Shown: one piece after another, positions 18,996 to 26,025 of the stretch | Numbering within the stretch: position 1 is the stretch's first letter | Layout of the letters: the number at the start of each line of letters is the position of its first letter | Assembly: GCA_035550595.1 (NCBI GenBank) | Contig: DASZOV010000085.1 | Span: forward strand, 1-30,116 | Direction: 5' to 3' | DNA: 30,116 nucleotides | From: CALFMR01 sp035550595 | Lineage (GTDB): Bacteria; Acidobacteriota; Vicinamibacteria; Vicinamibacterales; SCN-69-37 | Position numbers and translations under genes: made by a program | The notes under the pieces: generated by a model | Seen by the model: the letters and a program-made list of their open reading frames with translations, nothing else | What the model was told of the DNA's origin: nothing | Database searches by the model: none

Positions 18996-20266
18996 TGGTC
19001 CTCTCGAACATCTTTCCGCCGCACGTGCGGGGCGGATACGAGCTCGGCATGCTCGAAGTCGCGCGGACGTTTGCCGCCGCGGGTCACGACGTCGAAGTGG
19101 TCACGTCGACGGCCGTCGGCGCCCAGCGCCGTGTTCGCCGCGCGGAGGACGTCGCCACGCGCGAGGTGTTCGCGCCGGTGCTGGCTTACGAGTCGGACCT
19201 CGCCGATCGTCTACAGGACTCCGTCGTCTGGTCGCACGATCGCACCGACGCCTTCGGCGGCGTCATCCCCGCGAACGTCGTCGCGCTCGCGCGCGAGATC
19301 GAGCGATTTCAGCCGGATCGCATCTGGATGGGCAATCCGCTCGGCCTCGGCCCAGTCGGCATCTTCGAAACGGCGCTGAGCGCGCGCGTGCCGGTCGTCA
19401 TCCACTTGATGGACGACGTGGATCGGTATCTCCTCGGATATCGGCGTCCGATCCACTGGCTTTCGCGAGTCGCGCGGTTGAAGCGCAGCATGACAGCGGT
19501 CTCGTGCGCGTCGCACGTGCGCACGATGAACTCGGTCGTGGGCGAGTACGGCACGCATCTCGTCGTACCGAACGGCGTCGACTTCACAGCCTTCGCGGCG
19601 CGGAGGGATTCGCGGCAGCACGGCGGCCCGCTGCGCCTCGTCTACTTCGGCCAGGTCGAGCCGATGAAAGGCATTCCGCAGCTCATTGCCGGCATCGACG
19701 CGTTCGCAGCGTCGCCGGAGTCGACGCCGTTCGAGCTCGACATCATCGGTCCGGCGTCGGCGTCGTACGGCGCCGAGCTCGCGGCGGAGATCGCGTCGCG
19801 CCATCTCGATGACCGCGTACGCCTGGTCGGCCGACTGGAGAAGTCCGATCTGCTGGCGCGCCTCGCCGGCTACGACGCGGCCGTGCTGCTACTGAAGCAG
19901 GAAGAGCCGTTCGCGTACGCGTCGCTCGAAGCGCCGGCCGCGGGGCTGCCGGTCGTCATCACGCGAGGCCATGCGGTGGCCGACGCGTATCCGTCGGACT
20001 ATCCGTTGTTCGTCGACGACCGCGACGACGCCGAGGCGGCCGCATCCGCGCTGCGCTGGTGCGCGTCTCACCGAGATCGGCTCGCGGAGCTCGGAAGGGA
20101 TCTACGCGCGCATCTGCTCCGGCGGTGCGATACGACGACGGCGGTCAATCCACGGTATCTCGAGATTCTCGAGAGCGCCCCCGCGCCGGACCGGCCGACC
20201 GACGTCGACGCGCTGCTCGCGGGCGCGCTCACGGTCGAGGCGCATGCGCTCTCGATCAACGCGTGA
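18986..20266 (+). CDS. GT4 glycosyltransferase
   Basis: This 426-residue enzyme opens with MRVMVLSNIFPPHVRGGYEL, a classic GT4 N-terminal loop. Its second half has LRLVYFGQVEPMKGIPQLI and the E-x7-E pattern in EEPFAYASLEA, followed by GLPVVITRG. The start at 18986 overlaps the previous gene by 10 bases. An ATG at 18995 is an alternative, overlapping its TGA. The last 25 residues (PAPDRPTDVDALLAG) extend beyond the usual fold. It continues the plus-strand glycan operon. Substrate is unknown. Confidence 0.9.
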   Translation: MRVMVLSNIFPPHVRGGYELGMLEVARTFAAAGHDVEVVTSTAVGAQRRVRRAEDVATREVFAPVLAYESDLADRLQDSVVWSHDRTDAFGGVIPANVVALAREIERFQPDRIWMGNPLGLGPVGIFETALSARVPVVIHLMDDVDRYLLGYRRPIHWLSRVARLKRSMTAVSCASHVRTMNSVVGEYGTHLVVPNGVDFTAFAARRDSRQHGGPLRLVYFGQVEPMKGIPQLIAGIDAFAASPESTPFELDIIGPASASYGAELAAEIASRHLDDRVRLVGRLEKSDLLARLAGYDAAVLLLKQEEPFAYASLEAPAAGLPVVITRGHAVADAYPSDYPLFVDDRDDAEAAASALRWCASHRDRLAELGRDLRAHLLRRCDTTTAVNPRYLEILESAPAPDRPTDVDALLAGALTVEAHALSINA

Positions 20267-20270
20267 CGCC

Positions 20271-21008
20271 ATGGCATCGCCAACGATGATCCCCATCGAT
20301 TCGTCGAGCGCGTCGGCGCTTCACGAGCGCCTGCAGCAGGCCACGCGCGCGGCGCGGACGGCTCCTGTGACGAACGAGCGGCTGGCGCGCGCCAAGCGCC
20401 GGCCGGACGCCGCGGCGTGGAGCCTGCTTCAGTGGATGCCGCTGGCGCCAGGAAATAGTGGAAAATCTCGCGCCGAACAAGAACGCACCGTGCGCGTCAT
20501 CGTGTCCGGCTTGATCGAGAGCGGCGGTGCGAGCGACGTCGCCTGCGATCTCGACGACGTACGCGGACCGGTGCTGATCGTGCGGTCCGGGCCATGGCCC
20601 GTCCTTCGCTCACTTCTTGCGACGCTGGCGACCCGGCCAAACGCCCGTCCGATTTCCGTGTTGTGCCACACGCGCGATGTCGAGACGCTCGCGCGGCTCG
20701 CCGACGACACGGCGCTCGAGCTCGCGCCGATCTGCTATCCGCGATTCGAACCGTTCGTCACCGCGACGCTCCGCCGCGTGCTGGCCGTCGGCTCCTGGGC
20801 CACGGCGATCGTGCTCGACGGATCGAAACACGGCCGCGGCCTCTCGCTCGAGCACATCACGAACGCGATCGACGCGCCCGCGCGCTACGTGTGGAACGCG
20901 TCGAACGCCGCGTTCCGGCTGCGGTCGCTGCGTGAACGGCTCGGACGCGAGCGCTACGCCGTCGTCCGCGGCCTGCTTCGCTGGCACGCGGCGCAGAGCG
21001 GCGAGTGA
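20271..21008 (+). CDS. Hypothetical protein of the glycan operon
   Basis: This 245-residue protein is not recognised. It follows the GT4 gene by 4 bases on the same strand, so it is likely co-transcribed. The first 75 residues are polar and possibly disordered (SSSASALHERLQQATRA). The remainder alternates beta-strand and helix-like segments such as RVIVSGLIESGG, GPVLIVRSGPWPV and ATAIVLDGSKHGRGLS. A longer frame starting inside the GT4 gene is not favoured. An ATG at 20286 is an alternative start. The LIVRSGP/VLDGSKH elements suggest a Rossmann-like fold, but no function is claimed. Confidence 0.6.
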   Translation: MASPTMIPIDSSSASALHERLQQATRAARTAPVTNERLARAKRRPDAAAWSLLQWMPLAPGNSGKSRAEQERTVRVIVSGLIESGGASDVACDLDDVRGPVLIVRSGPWPVLRSLLATLATRPNARPISVLCHTRDVETLARLADDTALELAPICYPRFEPFVTATLRRVLAVGSWATAIVLDGSKHGRGLSLEHITNAIDAPARYVWNASNAAFRLRSLRERLGRERYAVVRGLLRWHAAQSGE

Positions 21009-21074
21009 GCCGCTGCCGTCGGCTCGCGTCGGCCTTCGGACATTCAAGATAGCGTCCGCGCCTGGCTCCTTCGC

Positions 21075-21083
21075 TGGCATAAT
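21075..21083 (+). promoter_or_regulatory. Extended -10 box (TGGCATAAT)
   Basis: TGGCATAAT fits a TGn-extended -10 element, 37 bases before the ATG at 21121. The same box occurs upstream of the DUF4203 gene (30036-30044, minus strand). The -35 is poor. Confidence 0.45.
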
Positions 21084-21120
21084 TTCCCATACTTGACGGG
21101 CGATTGGGCGCGACTCTGTG

Positions 21121-21585
21121 ATGTACCGACACACCCAGATCGGCTACGCGATGATGGCGTTCGGACTGATTCCAGCCGCCATCGCGATCCGCGCGTTATG
21201 GTCGTGGCCGGCGCGTGTCGCCCTGATCCCTCTGATCGTCGGCGTCGTCGCGCTCGCGCTGATTGGGTTGTTCAGCGTGCTCACCGTGTCGGTTGACGAG
21301 GCCGCCGTTCGCTGGAATTTTGCTCTTGGCTTGTTCGAGCGAACGATCGCGCTCGGCGCTGTCGCAGACGCGCGCATCGTGACGCCGCCGTGGTACGCCG
21401 GCTGGGGCATCCGGTGGACACTCGACGGCTGGCTGTACCGCGTCTCCGGACTCCGCGCGGTCGCCATCCGCACGCACGACGGCCGGACCACATGCCTTGG
21501 CACCGACGAGCTCGACCGCTTGCTGGCGGCGATCCTCGAAGGCGTCGAGGCCGTGCGCGCGCAATCTCAGGTTACCCGCCGATAG
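21121..21585 (+). CDS. Small membrane protein with a cytoplasmic PH-like domain
   Basis: This is a 154-residue protein. Two hydrophobic segments occur near the start (YAMMAFGLIPAAIAIRAL and VALIPLIVGVVALALIGLFSV), connected by a short loop. A beta-rich domain of about 85 residues follows, with WNFALGLFERTIAL and YRVSGLRAVAIRT. This layout resembles bacterial PH-domain membrane proteins. A GTG immediately before the ATG is an alternative start. It is a single gene between the glycan operon and the broken OmdA-like gene. Function is unknown. Confidence 0.6.
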   Translation: MYRHTQIGYAMMAFGLIPAAIAIRALWSWPARVALIPLIVGVVALALIGLFSVLTVSVDEAAVRWNFALGLFERTIALGAVADARIVTPPWYAGWGIRWTLDGWLYRVSGLRAVAIRTHDGRTTCLGTDELDRLLAAILEGVEAVRAQSQVTRR

Positions 21586-21661
21586 CGGAGGCCTGACGAT
21601 CGTTCGGCAATCCTTCCGCAATTGATAGAACTCGGACTGTGTCGAGGGGTCGAGTGCCGGC

Positions 21662-22225
21662 ATGAAGATGGCGTATCGAGACCAGTGGAACGCGGAAATC
21701 GCGGCGATGCGGCGCGTGCTCGCCGGCCTGGCGATGGACGAGGCGTGCAAGTGGGGCAAGTCCACCTTCACGGTCGACGGGAAGAACATCGTCATCATGC
21801 AGGGCTTCAAGGAGTACTTCGCCCTGGGCTTCTTTCAAGGCGCCCTGCTGAAGGATCCGAAGAAGGTGCTGGTGTAGCTCGGCCAGACGCATGCCGGGCG
21901 CGTGATGAAATTCACGCGCGCGAAGGACATCGCGGCACGGGCGGCGACCATCAGGGCCTACGTGCGCGAGGCCATCGCCGTCGAGAAGGCCGGTTTGCGG
22001 ATGAAGCCGAAGCGGACATCGGATGTGCCGATGCCCGAGGAGCTGCGTGAACGGTTCCGGCGCGACCCGCGCGTGAAGCGCGCCTTCGAGGCGCTGACGC
22101 CCGGGCGGCAACGCAGCTACCTGTACCATTTCGCGGCCGCGAAACAGTCCGCGACGCGGGTCGCACGTATCGACAAGGCGATCCCCGCGATCTTCGAAGG
22201 CCGAGGGTTCCTGGAGCGACGCTGA
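21662..22225 (+). pseudogene. DUF1801/OmdA (YdeI-like) gene interrupted by an in-frame TAG
   Basis: The frame reads YRDQWNAEIAAM...KWGKSTFTVDGKNIVI and FKEYFALGFFQGALL, the DUF1801 core, to codon 71. TAG follows at 21875-21877. The same frame then continues LGQTHAGRVMKFTRAKDI and ends with the OmdA segment AFEALTPGRQRSYLYHF and KQSATRVARIDKAIP. The whole is 187 residues plus the amber codon, a normal length for YdeI/OmpD-associated proteins. At that position the family usually has a lysine or glutamine codon, so a single-base nonsense change is likely. Alternatives are a sequencing error, suppression, or two separate translated halves (a GTG-ATG pair lies at 21902-21907). The ATG at 21662 has GAGGGG upstream. 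Confidence 0.85.
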
Positions 22226-22256
22226 GCGGACCGAAGACGAGAGGCGGCAGTCGCGT

Positions 22257-22754
22257 TCAGCGGACACGCCCGTGCTCGTTCTCGAGCAGCGCACGTCGCG
22301 CGCGCAGCGCCGCACAGTCCGCTTCCGCTCGTCGCCACAACACCGCGGCGATGATCAGGAGCGTGACGCCCATCGCGAACGCTGGCCATGCCGCCGCGAC
22401 ATCCGTCATCAACGCCAGCACCAGACAGCCGACCGTGAACACGCCGGAGAAGGCGACCGCCAGGCGCCCCGCCACGACGCGCTGGACGGCCAGCATGACG
22501 CGCCGGGCGCGCAGCACCCACGCGCCATAGGCCACCCACGCGACACCGATCGCCGACAGCAGGCCGAAGGCGACCTGCGTGCGGGCCGGAAGGGCAGCCT
22601 CGGTCGCCCACAGCGACACCACGACGATCGTCATCGCCGAAGCGACGAGCGACAGCATCACGTATCCGAGGCGCGCGTGAGACGACAACTCGCGACGAGC
22701 GAGGCGTTCGAGTGTCGCGGTCATCGCAGGGTCTGCGGGCTGAATGGCGGTCAT
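22257..22754 (-). CDS. Membrane protein encoded with the ECF sigma factor
   Basis: This 165-residue protein has four hydrophobic segments, for example YVMLSLVASAMTIVVVSLW, VAFGLLSAIGVAWVAYGAW and VFTVGCLVLALMTDV. A charged tail (RRALLENEHGRVR) follows, with a soluble N-terminus of about 28 residues. Its ATG overlaps the sigma-factor stop (ATGA), so the two are co-expressed. Membrane proteins paired with ECF sigma factors are often anti-sigma factors, but no zinc-finger anti-sigma motif is visible here. The role is inferred from context only. Confidence 0.7.
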   Translation of the reverse strand: MTAIQPADPAMTATLERLARRELSSHARLGYVMLSLVASAMTIVVVSLWATEAALPARTQVAFGLLSAIGVAWVAYGAWVLRARRVMLAVQRVVAGRLAVAFSGVFTVGCLVLALMTDVAAAWPAFAMGVTLLIIAAVLWRRAEADCAALRARRALLENEHGRVR

Positions 22755-23368
22755 GCGGGCTTCCTTTCTGGCATCGCGGCGCGCAGCATCCCGCGCGCGC
22801 GGAAGAGTCGTGACTTGACGGTTCCAACGGGCACACCGAGCGTCTCCGCGATCTCGGCAAGCGAGAGGTCCCGGAGGTAGAAGAGTGTCAGGACTTCGCG
22901 CTCGACAGTCGGGAGCGTGTCGAGCCCGGCTTCGAGACGCGCGATGTCGGCTTCGCGGTCGAACACCTCGGTCTCGGCGGCGGCGAGGGTCTCGACGTCG
23001 ACGTCAGCCGCGACCGAGGCGGCGTACTTGTCGCGCAGACGGTCCATGAGCAGGCGCCGCGCGATGCCGAACAGCCAGGCCCGCAGGCGCGAGGCGTCGC
23101 GCAGTCGTCCCAGGCCGCGCAGGACGCGCACCCAAAGCTCCTGCGTGAGGTCCCGGGCGGCGTCGTCGTTCCCGGCCATCCGCCGGATGTAGAGCCAGAG
23201 CGGCGGATGCCAGCGCGCGATGAGCGCGTCGAACGCGTCCGCCTCGCCCAACTGACAGCGGACGACGAGCCATTCGTCGTCGGTGCGGTCGGATGCGAGG
23301 TCTGAGGGCGCGTCGCGTGCCACCAATGGCTCCACGCCTATAGTCGCGCGGGCCACGGAAAGGTTCAC
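22751..23368 (-). CDS. ECF-type RNA polymerase sigma factor
   Basis: This is a 205-residue sigma factor. Region 2 (about residues 38-90) has DAFDALIARWHPPLWLYIRR and DLTQELWVRVLRGL; region 4 (about 145-200) has LPTVEREVLTLFYLRDLSL and GVPVGTVKSRLFRARGML. That HTH recognises the -35 element. A GTG at 23368 is the start used here. The first 25 residues are poorly conserved, and a later GTG may be the true start. It overlaps the downstream membrane gene by 4 bases. The N-terminal extension and lack of a C-terminal SnoaL domain fit a standard ECF group regulated by a membrane partner. Confidence 0.9.
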   Translation of the reverse strand: MNLSVARATIGVEPLVARDAPSDLASDRTDDEWLVVRCQLGEADAFDALIARWHPPLWLYIRRMAGNDDAARDLTQELWVRVLRGLGRLRDASRLRAWLFGIARRLLMDRLRDKYAASVAADVDVETLAAAETEVFDREADIARLEAGLDTLPTVEREVLTLFYLRDLSLAEIAETLGVPVGTVKSRLFRARGMLRAAMPERKPA

Positions 23369-23455
23369 GCGGACGGTCCTGTTGCGGACGCCGGCGGTTC
23401 CATCCTAAGATCGGTTGTTCCTGCCGCGGGCCAAGGGCCCGCCGACACCCGACGT

Positions 23456-23530
23456 TCCTCGGTAGCTCAACGGCAGAGCATCCGGCTGTTAACCGGAGGG
23501 TTGCTGGTTCGAATCCAGCCCGAGGAGCCA
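23456..23530 (+). tRNA. tRNA-Asn (anticodon GTT)
   Basis: The acceptor stem TCCTCGG pairs with CCGAGGA. The anticodon arm TCCGG-CTGTTAA-CCGGA gives anticodon GTT. The T-arm CTGG-TTCGAAT-CCAG is perfect, and CCA is encoded. It is intact and is the likely attachment site of the adjacent element. Confidence 0.95.
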
Positions 23531-23573
23531 GCCTTCGCCAAGCGCTCGCTGCGCTCGCAGCTTCGGCTGACAG
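23486..23573 (+). repeat. Left direct repeat (attL-like), tRNA-Asn 3' half plus flank
   Basis: These 88 bases match 25753-25840 without gaps, with 7 differences and an exact run of 37 bases (23502-23538). The repeat starts in the anticodon loop and ends 43 bases past the CCA. Confidence 0.85.
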
Positions 23574-23696
23574 ACCCCGCCTTCGCAGACCGTCTGCCGA
23601 ATAGCATCCAGTTCACGTGCCGATTCGGTCCCATCGACCGATTTCCCCAACGTTCGCGGAGGGTTCCCGAACAATGAGCGACGACCGGCTACGGGG

Positions 23697-23990
23697 TCAG
23701 GCGCGTCTCTGCCACGCGCTCGGATGGCGCCGGAGATGCGTGATCGCGAGGACGACCGCGTCCTCAATCTCCACGATGAAAAATACGCCGAAGGGAAACC
23801 GGCGGAGGATCGCGCGCCGAACCTCGCGGAAGACGACTGGAAAGCGTTGTGGCCCTTCTTCGATTCGCGAGAACGTGGCCCTGAGTTCAATGAGGAATTC
23901 GGTGCCGAGGTCGACGCGCTCGCCTTCGTACCAGCGCGCCGCATCAAGCGCATCGAGTTCCGCCTCCGGCCGAACCGTGAGGCGAGGCAT
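23697..23990 (-). CDS. RelE/ParE family toxin
   Basis: A 97-residue protein with the RelE/ParE core: LTVRPEAELDALDAARWYE at the start, GTEFLIELRATFSRIEEGPQ in the middle, and RRFPFGVFFIVE and VVLAITHLRRHPSAW at the end. These proteins poison translation or gyrase and are held by a linked antitoxin. The ATG follows directly on the stop of the antitoxin gene (TAG-ATG, no gap), so translation is coupled. It lies inside the tRNA-Asn element. The toxin target is unknown. Confidence 0.9.
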   Translation of the reverse strand: MPRLTVRPEAELDALDAARWYEGERVDLGTEFLIELRATFSRIEEGPQRFPVVFREVRRAILRRFPFGVFFIVEIEDAVVLAITHLRRHPSAWQRRA

Positions 23991-24233
23991 CTACCGGTCG
24001 TTGCGAAGACGTGCCTGCGCGCGTTCGATGACGTCTTCCCAGGGACGCGCGTTGTCGGGAGTGCGACGGTGTTCCGCCAGACGTTCTTCCAGAAGGGCCT
24101 GCTGCCAATCCTGCAGCGGCACCTGGCCCGCCGTCGCGGCGATGCGATCCCACAGCGACTGCACGTACTCGATCTGATCCTCGACCGGCAGCGCGTCGAA
24201 CCCTGGCGGCGGCATCGGCATCGAGCGGGCCAT
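23991..24233 (-). CDS. Addiction-module antitoxin (TIGR02574-like)
   Basis: This is an 80-residue protein from the ATG at 24233, with GFDALPVEDQIEYVQSLWDRI and EERLAEHRRTPDNARPWEDVIER. The SLWDRI and PWEDV patterns are those of the short 'putative addiction module component' family that precedes RelE/ParE toxins. An upstream ATG would add 10 residues, but the promoter box TGGTATATT lies just before 24233 and overlaps that extension. The antitoxin precedes its toxin without a gap, and together they likely stabilise the element. Confidence 0.85.
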   Translation of the reverse strand: MARSMPMPPPGFDALPVEDQIEYVQSLWDRIAATAGQVPLQDWQQALLEERLAEHRRTPDNARPWEDVIERAQARLRNDR

Positions 24234-24239
24234 GGCCGA

Positions 24240-24248
24240 AATATACCA
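24240..24248 (-). promoter_or_regulatory. Extended -10 box with leaderless start for the addiction-module operon
   Basis: TGGTATATT on the minus strand ends 6 bases before the ATG at 24233, so transcription would begin at or near the start codon. This supports the 80-residue start. Confidence 0.5.
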
Positions 24249-24272
24249 TCGGGCCCGTGGCATCCGTCGGTG

Positions 24273-25598
24273 TCAGCGCCGCCGTGAGCGTCCTTTCGGA
24301 TCGATCTGGGCGTCGGCGGATCGTTTCGCCGCTGCCAGGAGGCTGCGCATCTTGGGCGTGCGGACCAGCTCTTTGAGAATCTCGTCATCGCAGGCGGTGC
24401 TGCCGCGCAGCAGGTCGACGACAGCAGCAACCGCCTGAGCATCGAGACGGTACAGCGCCTTCCTGACGTCGGATATCGACGGCCCGGCTGGGATCCAGCG
24501 TGCGCCTCTGGCGAGCAACGACCGTAACGCATCGAGCGAGCCAGTGAGGCGGGCCACTGGAACGGTTGCGCGCTGATAGTAGGGGTACGGCGCGTCCAAT
24601 ACGCTCTCCCTCCAGCCGAACTGGCGGAGGCAGCTATCCAGGGCCGTGGACCCCCCGCTGGGCTGGTCGTTGATATCGGCTCCCAGAGAGATGAGGTACG
24701 CGACGGTTTCGGGCGTCGTGCTGAACGACGAGGCCGCGGCCACCAGTTCACGCAGGTCGTCGATCGCCGGATCCGGCTTGAGCCGGCGAAGGATTTCGGG
24801 CTTCCGACTCCCACAGGCAATCTGCAACGCCGATTGGTGATAGGACGGATCCTCCTGGGCGCCTGGAGTGTCCAGGTCATCTGTCGTCAGCCCCTTGGAC
24901 CGGGGATTGGCCCCGAGCCACATGAGCAGGCTGACCCACTTCACATCATCGTCCTGGCACGCCTGTCGGAGCGCAATGTCGGCCTGCTCCTGGAGGTCAT
25001 CGGCGAGGTCCGGTCTGGCGCGCTTGCAGTCGAGAAAGATCCCGAGCTCGCCCTTGATGCGCTGCTTGAACGCGCGGGCGAATGGCGCGTTTGTCACGGG
25101 ATCGGCACCCCGTTCCAGGAATCGCAGCGCAAGATCGCGGTTCCACGTTTCGATGACGTCCTGGAACGAAACAGCATGGATGCTCGCCCCGTACCGCAGC
25201 GCCAGCTCCATAACGGCGTATTGCGACTTCCAGCACGCCTGCGACACGACCTCGTCCTTCGCAGCTTGCTCAGTCTCGTGTTGCAGGAGAAATTCGATTA
25301 GGCTGTGGAACCCCGTGTCCAATGCGACGCGCAGGGGCGTCTGCCGGTAATGCGGCGGCACTGCGAGGGACTTGCCGGCGGCCACCCACGCCTGCACCTC
25401 GAACAAGCGCCCATCGCGACACAGACGCAGCAGGTATTCGGCATCTTCGTCCTTCGGCGGTTTCGGGCGTGTCGCACGGGGCTTCGCCGACGGGCGGACC
25501 GACGGCACTGACGGATATGGCGTCGGCGGTACGTTCGCGCGGGCAGCCTGCTGGTCCCGAACGCGCTGGGACCAGTGCATGAGGTCGTACCGAGGCAT
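24273..25598 (-). CDS. Ankyrin-repeat protein
   Basis: A 441-residue cytoplasmic-looking protein with several degenerate ankyrin-type helix pairs. Examples are TPLRVALDTGFHSLIEFLL, ALRYGASIHAV, VSLLMWLGANPRSKG, ALQIACGSRKPEILRRL and VAYLISLGADINDQ. The N-terminus is Pro/Arg-rich and probably disordered. Ankyrin proteins bind other proteins, and their partner here is unknown. The ATG at 25598 is preferred over an upstream in-frame start at 25679 because a TAGAAT -10 box (25607-25612) ends 8 bases before it. It is the largest gene of the tRNA-Asn element and lies next to the GATC array. The 3' part (KRSADAQIDPKGRSRRR) is basic. Confidence 0.85.
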   Translation of the reverse strand: MPRYDLMHWSQRVRDQQAARANVPPTPYPSVPSVRPSAKPRATRPKPPKDEDAEYLLRLCRDGRLFEVQAWVAAGKSLAVPPHYRQTPLRVALDTGFHSLIEFLLQHETEQAAKDEVVSQACWKSQYAVMELALRYGASIHAVSFQDVIETWNRDLALRFLERGADPVTNAPFARAFKQRIKGELGIFLDCKRARPDLADDLQEQADIALRQACQDDDVKWVSLLMWLGANPRSKGLTTDDLDTPGAQEDPSYHQSALQIACGSRKPEILRRLKPDPAIDDLRELVAAASSFSTTPETVAYLISLGADINDQPSGGSTALDSCLRQFGWRESVLDAPYPYYQRATVPVARLTGSLDALRSLLARGARWIPAGPSISDVRKALYRLDAQAVAAVVDLLRGSTACDDEILKELVRTPKMRSLLAAAKRSADAQIDPKGRSRRR

Positions 25599-25606
25599 GG
25601 CGGCCG

Positions 25607-25612
25607 ATTCTA
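25607..25612 (-). promoter_or_regulatory. -10 box of the ankyrin gene (TAGAAT), leaderless
   Basis: TAGAAT lies 8 bases before the ATG at 25598 on the minus strand, placing the transcript start at or within a base or two of the start codon. Confidence 0.45.
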
Positions 25613-25670
25613 GACCACCGCAGGCCAGACGAACAGACGAGTTTCCAGACGAGTTCTCAAAACCGTATCG

Positions 25671-25740
25671 TCCGATCACTTCTGATCACTTGTGATCTGA
25701 TCGCGTACCACAAAGCCTCATCTGATCTGTTCTGATCACG
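25671..25740. repeat. Phased GATC / TCTGATCACT repeat array
   Basis: Six GATC tetramers occur in 64 bases, at 25674, 25684, 25694, 25699, 25724 and 25734. Five share one 10-bp phase. Several sit in a decamer near TCTGATCACT, and GATCAC-TT-GTGATC (25684-25697) is a perfect inverted repeat. It lies just inside the right end of the tRNA element, 13 bases from the repeat, and upstream of the ankyrin gene. A recombinase arm-site cluster or operator is inferred. Confidence 0.8.
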
Positions 25741-25752
25741 GCTTTCGGAGGC

Positions 25753-25840
25753 CTGTTGACCGGAGGGGTGCTGGTTCGAATCCAGCCCGAGGAGCCAGCC
25801 TTCGCTGAGCGCGCGCGGCGCTCGCAGCTTCGGCCGACAG
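25753..25840 (+). repeat. Right direct repeat (attR-like) with truncated tRNA-Asn 3' half
   Basis: This is the second copy of 23486-23573 (81 of 88 identical, offset 2267). Bases 25753-25797 correspond to the tRNA from the anticodon loop to CCA; the anticodon is changed and the 5' half is absent, so it is no functional tRNA. The next 43 bases also match. Confidence 0.85.
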
Positions 25841-25993
25841 GCCATCCTTCATCCTTCGAACAGTCACGTCCCTCCCCGCTCGTCCCGACTGGGATGAATG
25901 CAGGTTCGAGCGAAGACGGTGGGACCGACGTCGGCCTGGGTCGCCCTGTCGTTCTTCCTCCTGTTGCCGCGGAACGCGATTATCACCTTTGAC

Positions 25994-26017
25994 GACTATA
26001 TCCTTACGGCTGTAGTC
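25994..26017 (+). promoter_or_regulatory. higBA promoter with overlapping operator-like inverted repeat
   Basis: GACTATA and TGTAGTC form an imperfect inverted repeat (6 of 7) with a 10 bp gap. It overlaps a TTGACG (25989-25994) / TAGTCT (26013-26018) promoter with 18 bp spacing. Binding by the HigA-like product here would block transcription. The -10 ends 7 bases before the GTG start, so the mRNA is probably leaderless. Confidence 0.5.
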
Positions 26018-26025
26018 TTGATGGC

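Larger units (their letters stand above)
23486..25840. mobile_element. Small tRNA-integrated element (non-autonomous or remnant)
   Basis: A 2.27 kb segment is bounded by the tRNA-Asn 3' repeat on the left (intact tRNA) and a displaced 3' tRNA fragment on the right. This is the geometry left by a tyrosine recombinase that crosses over in a tRNA anticodon loop. Cargo is an addiction-module pair and an ankyrin-repeat gene. No integrase or recombination directionality factor is visible, so the element either lost it or relied on one from elsewhere. A duplication of tRNA-flanking DNA is the alternative. Confidence 0.65.

Noticed and set aside
21662..22225. Two independent genes instead of one broken gene
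   Set aside because: Both halves are in the same frame and form one continuous family alignment; the codons between stop and next start also fit the family.
23489..24880. A 463-residue minus-strand reading frame ending in LDSNQQPSG
   Set aside because: Its end is the antisense of the tRNA-Asn T-arm, a familiar false product, and the rest runs through the addiction module genes in another frame.
25657..25845. Short minus-strand frame ending LDSNQHPSG
   Set aside because: It is the antisense of the truncated tRNA repeat (attR-like copy), the same artefact as above.
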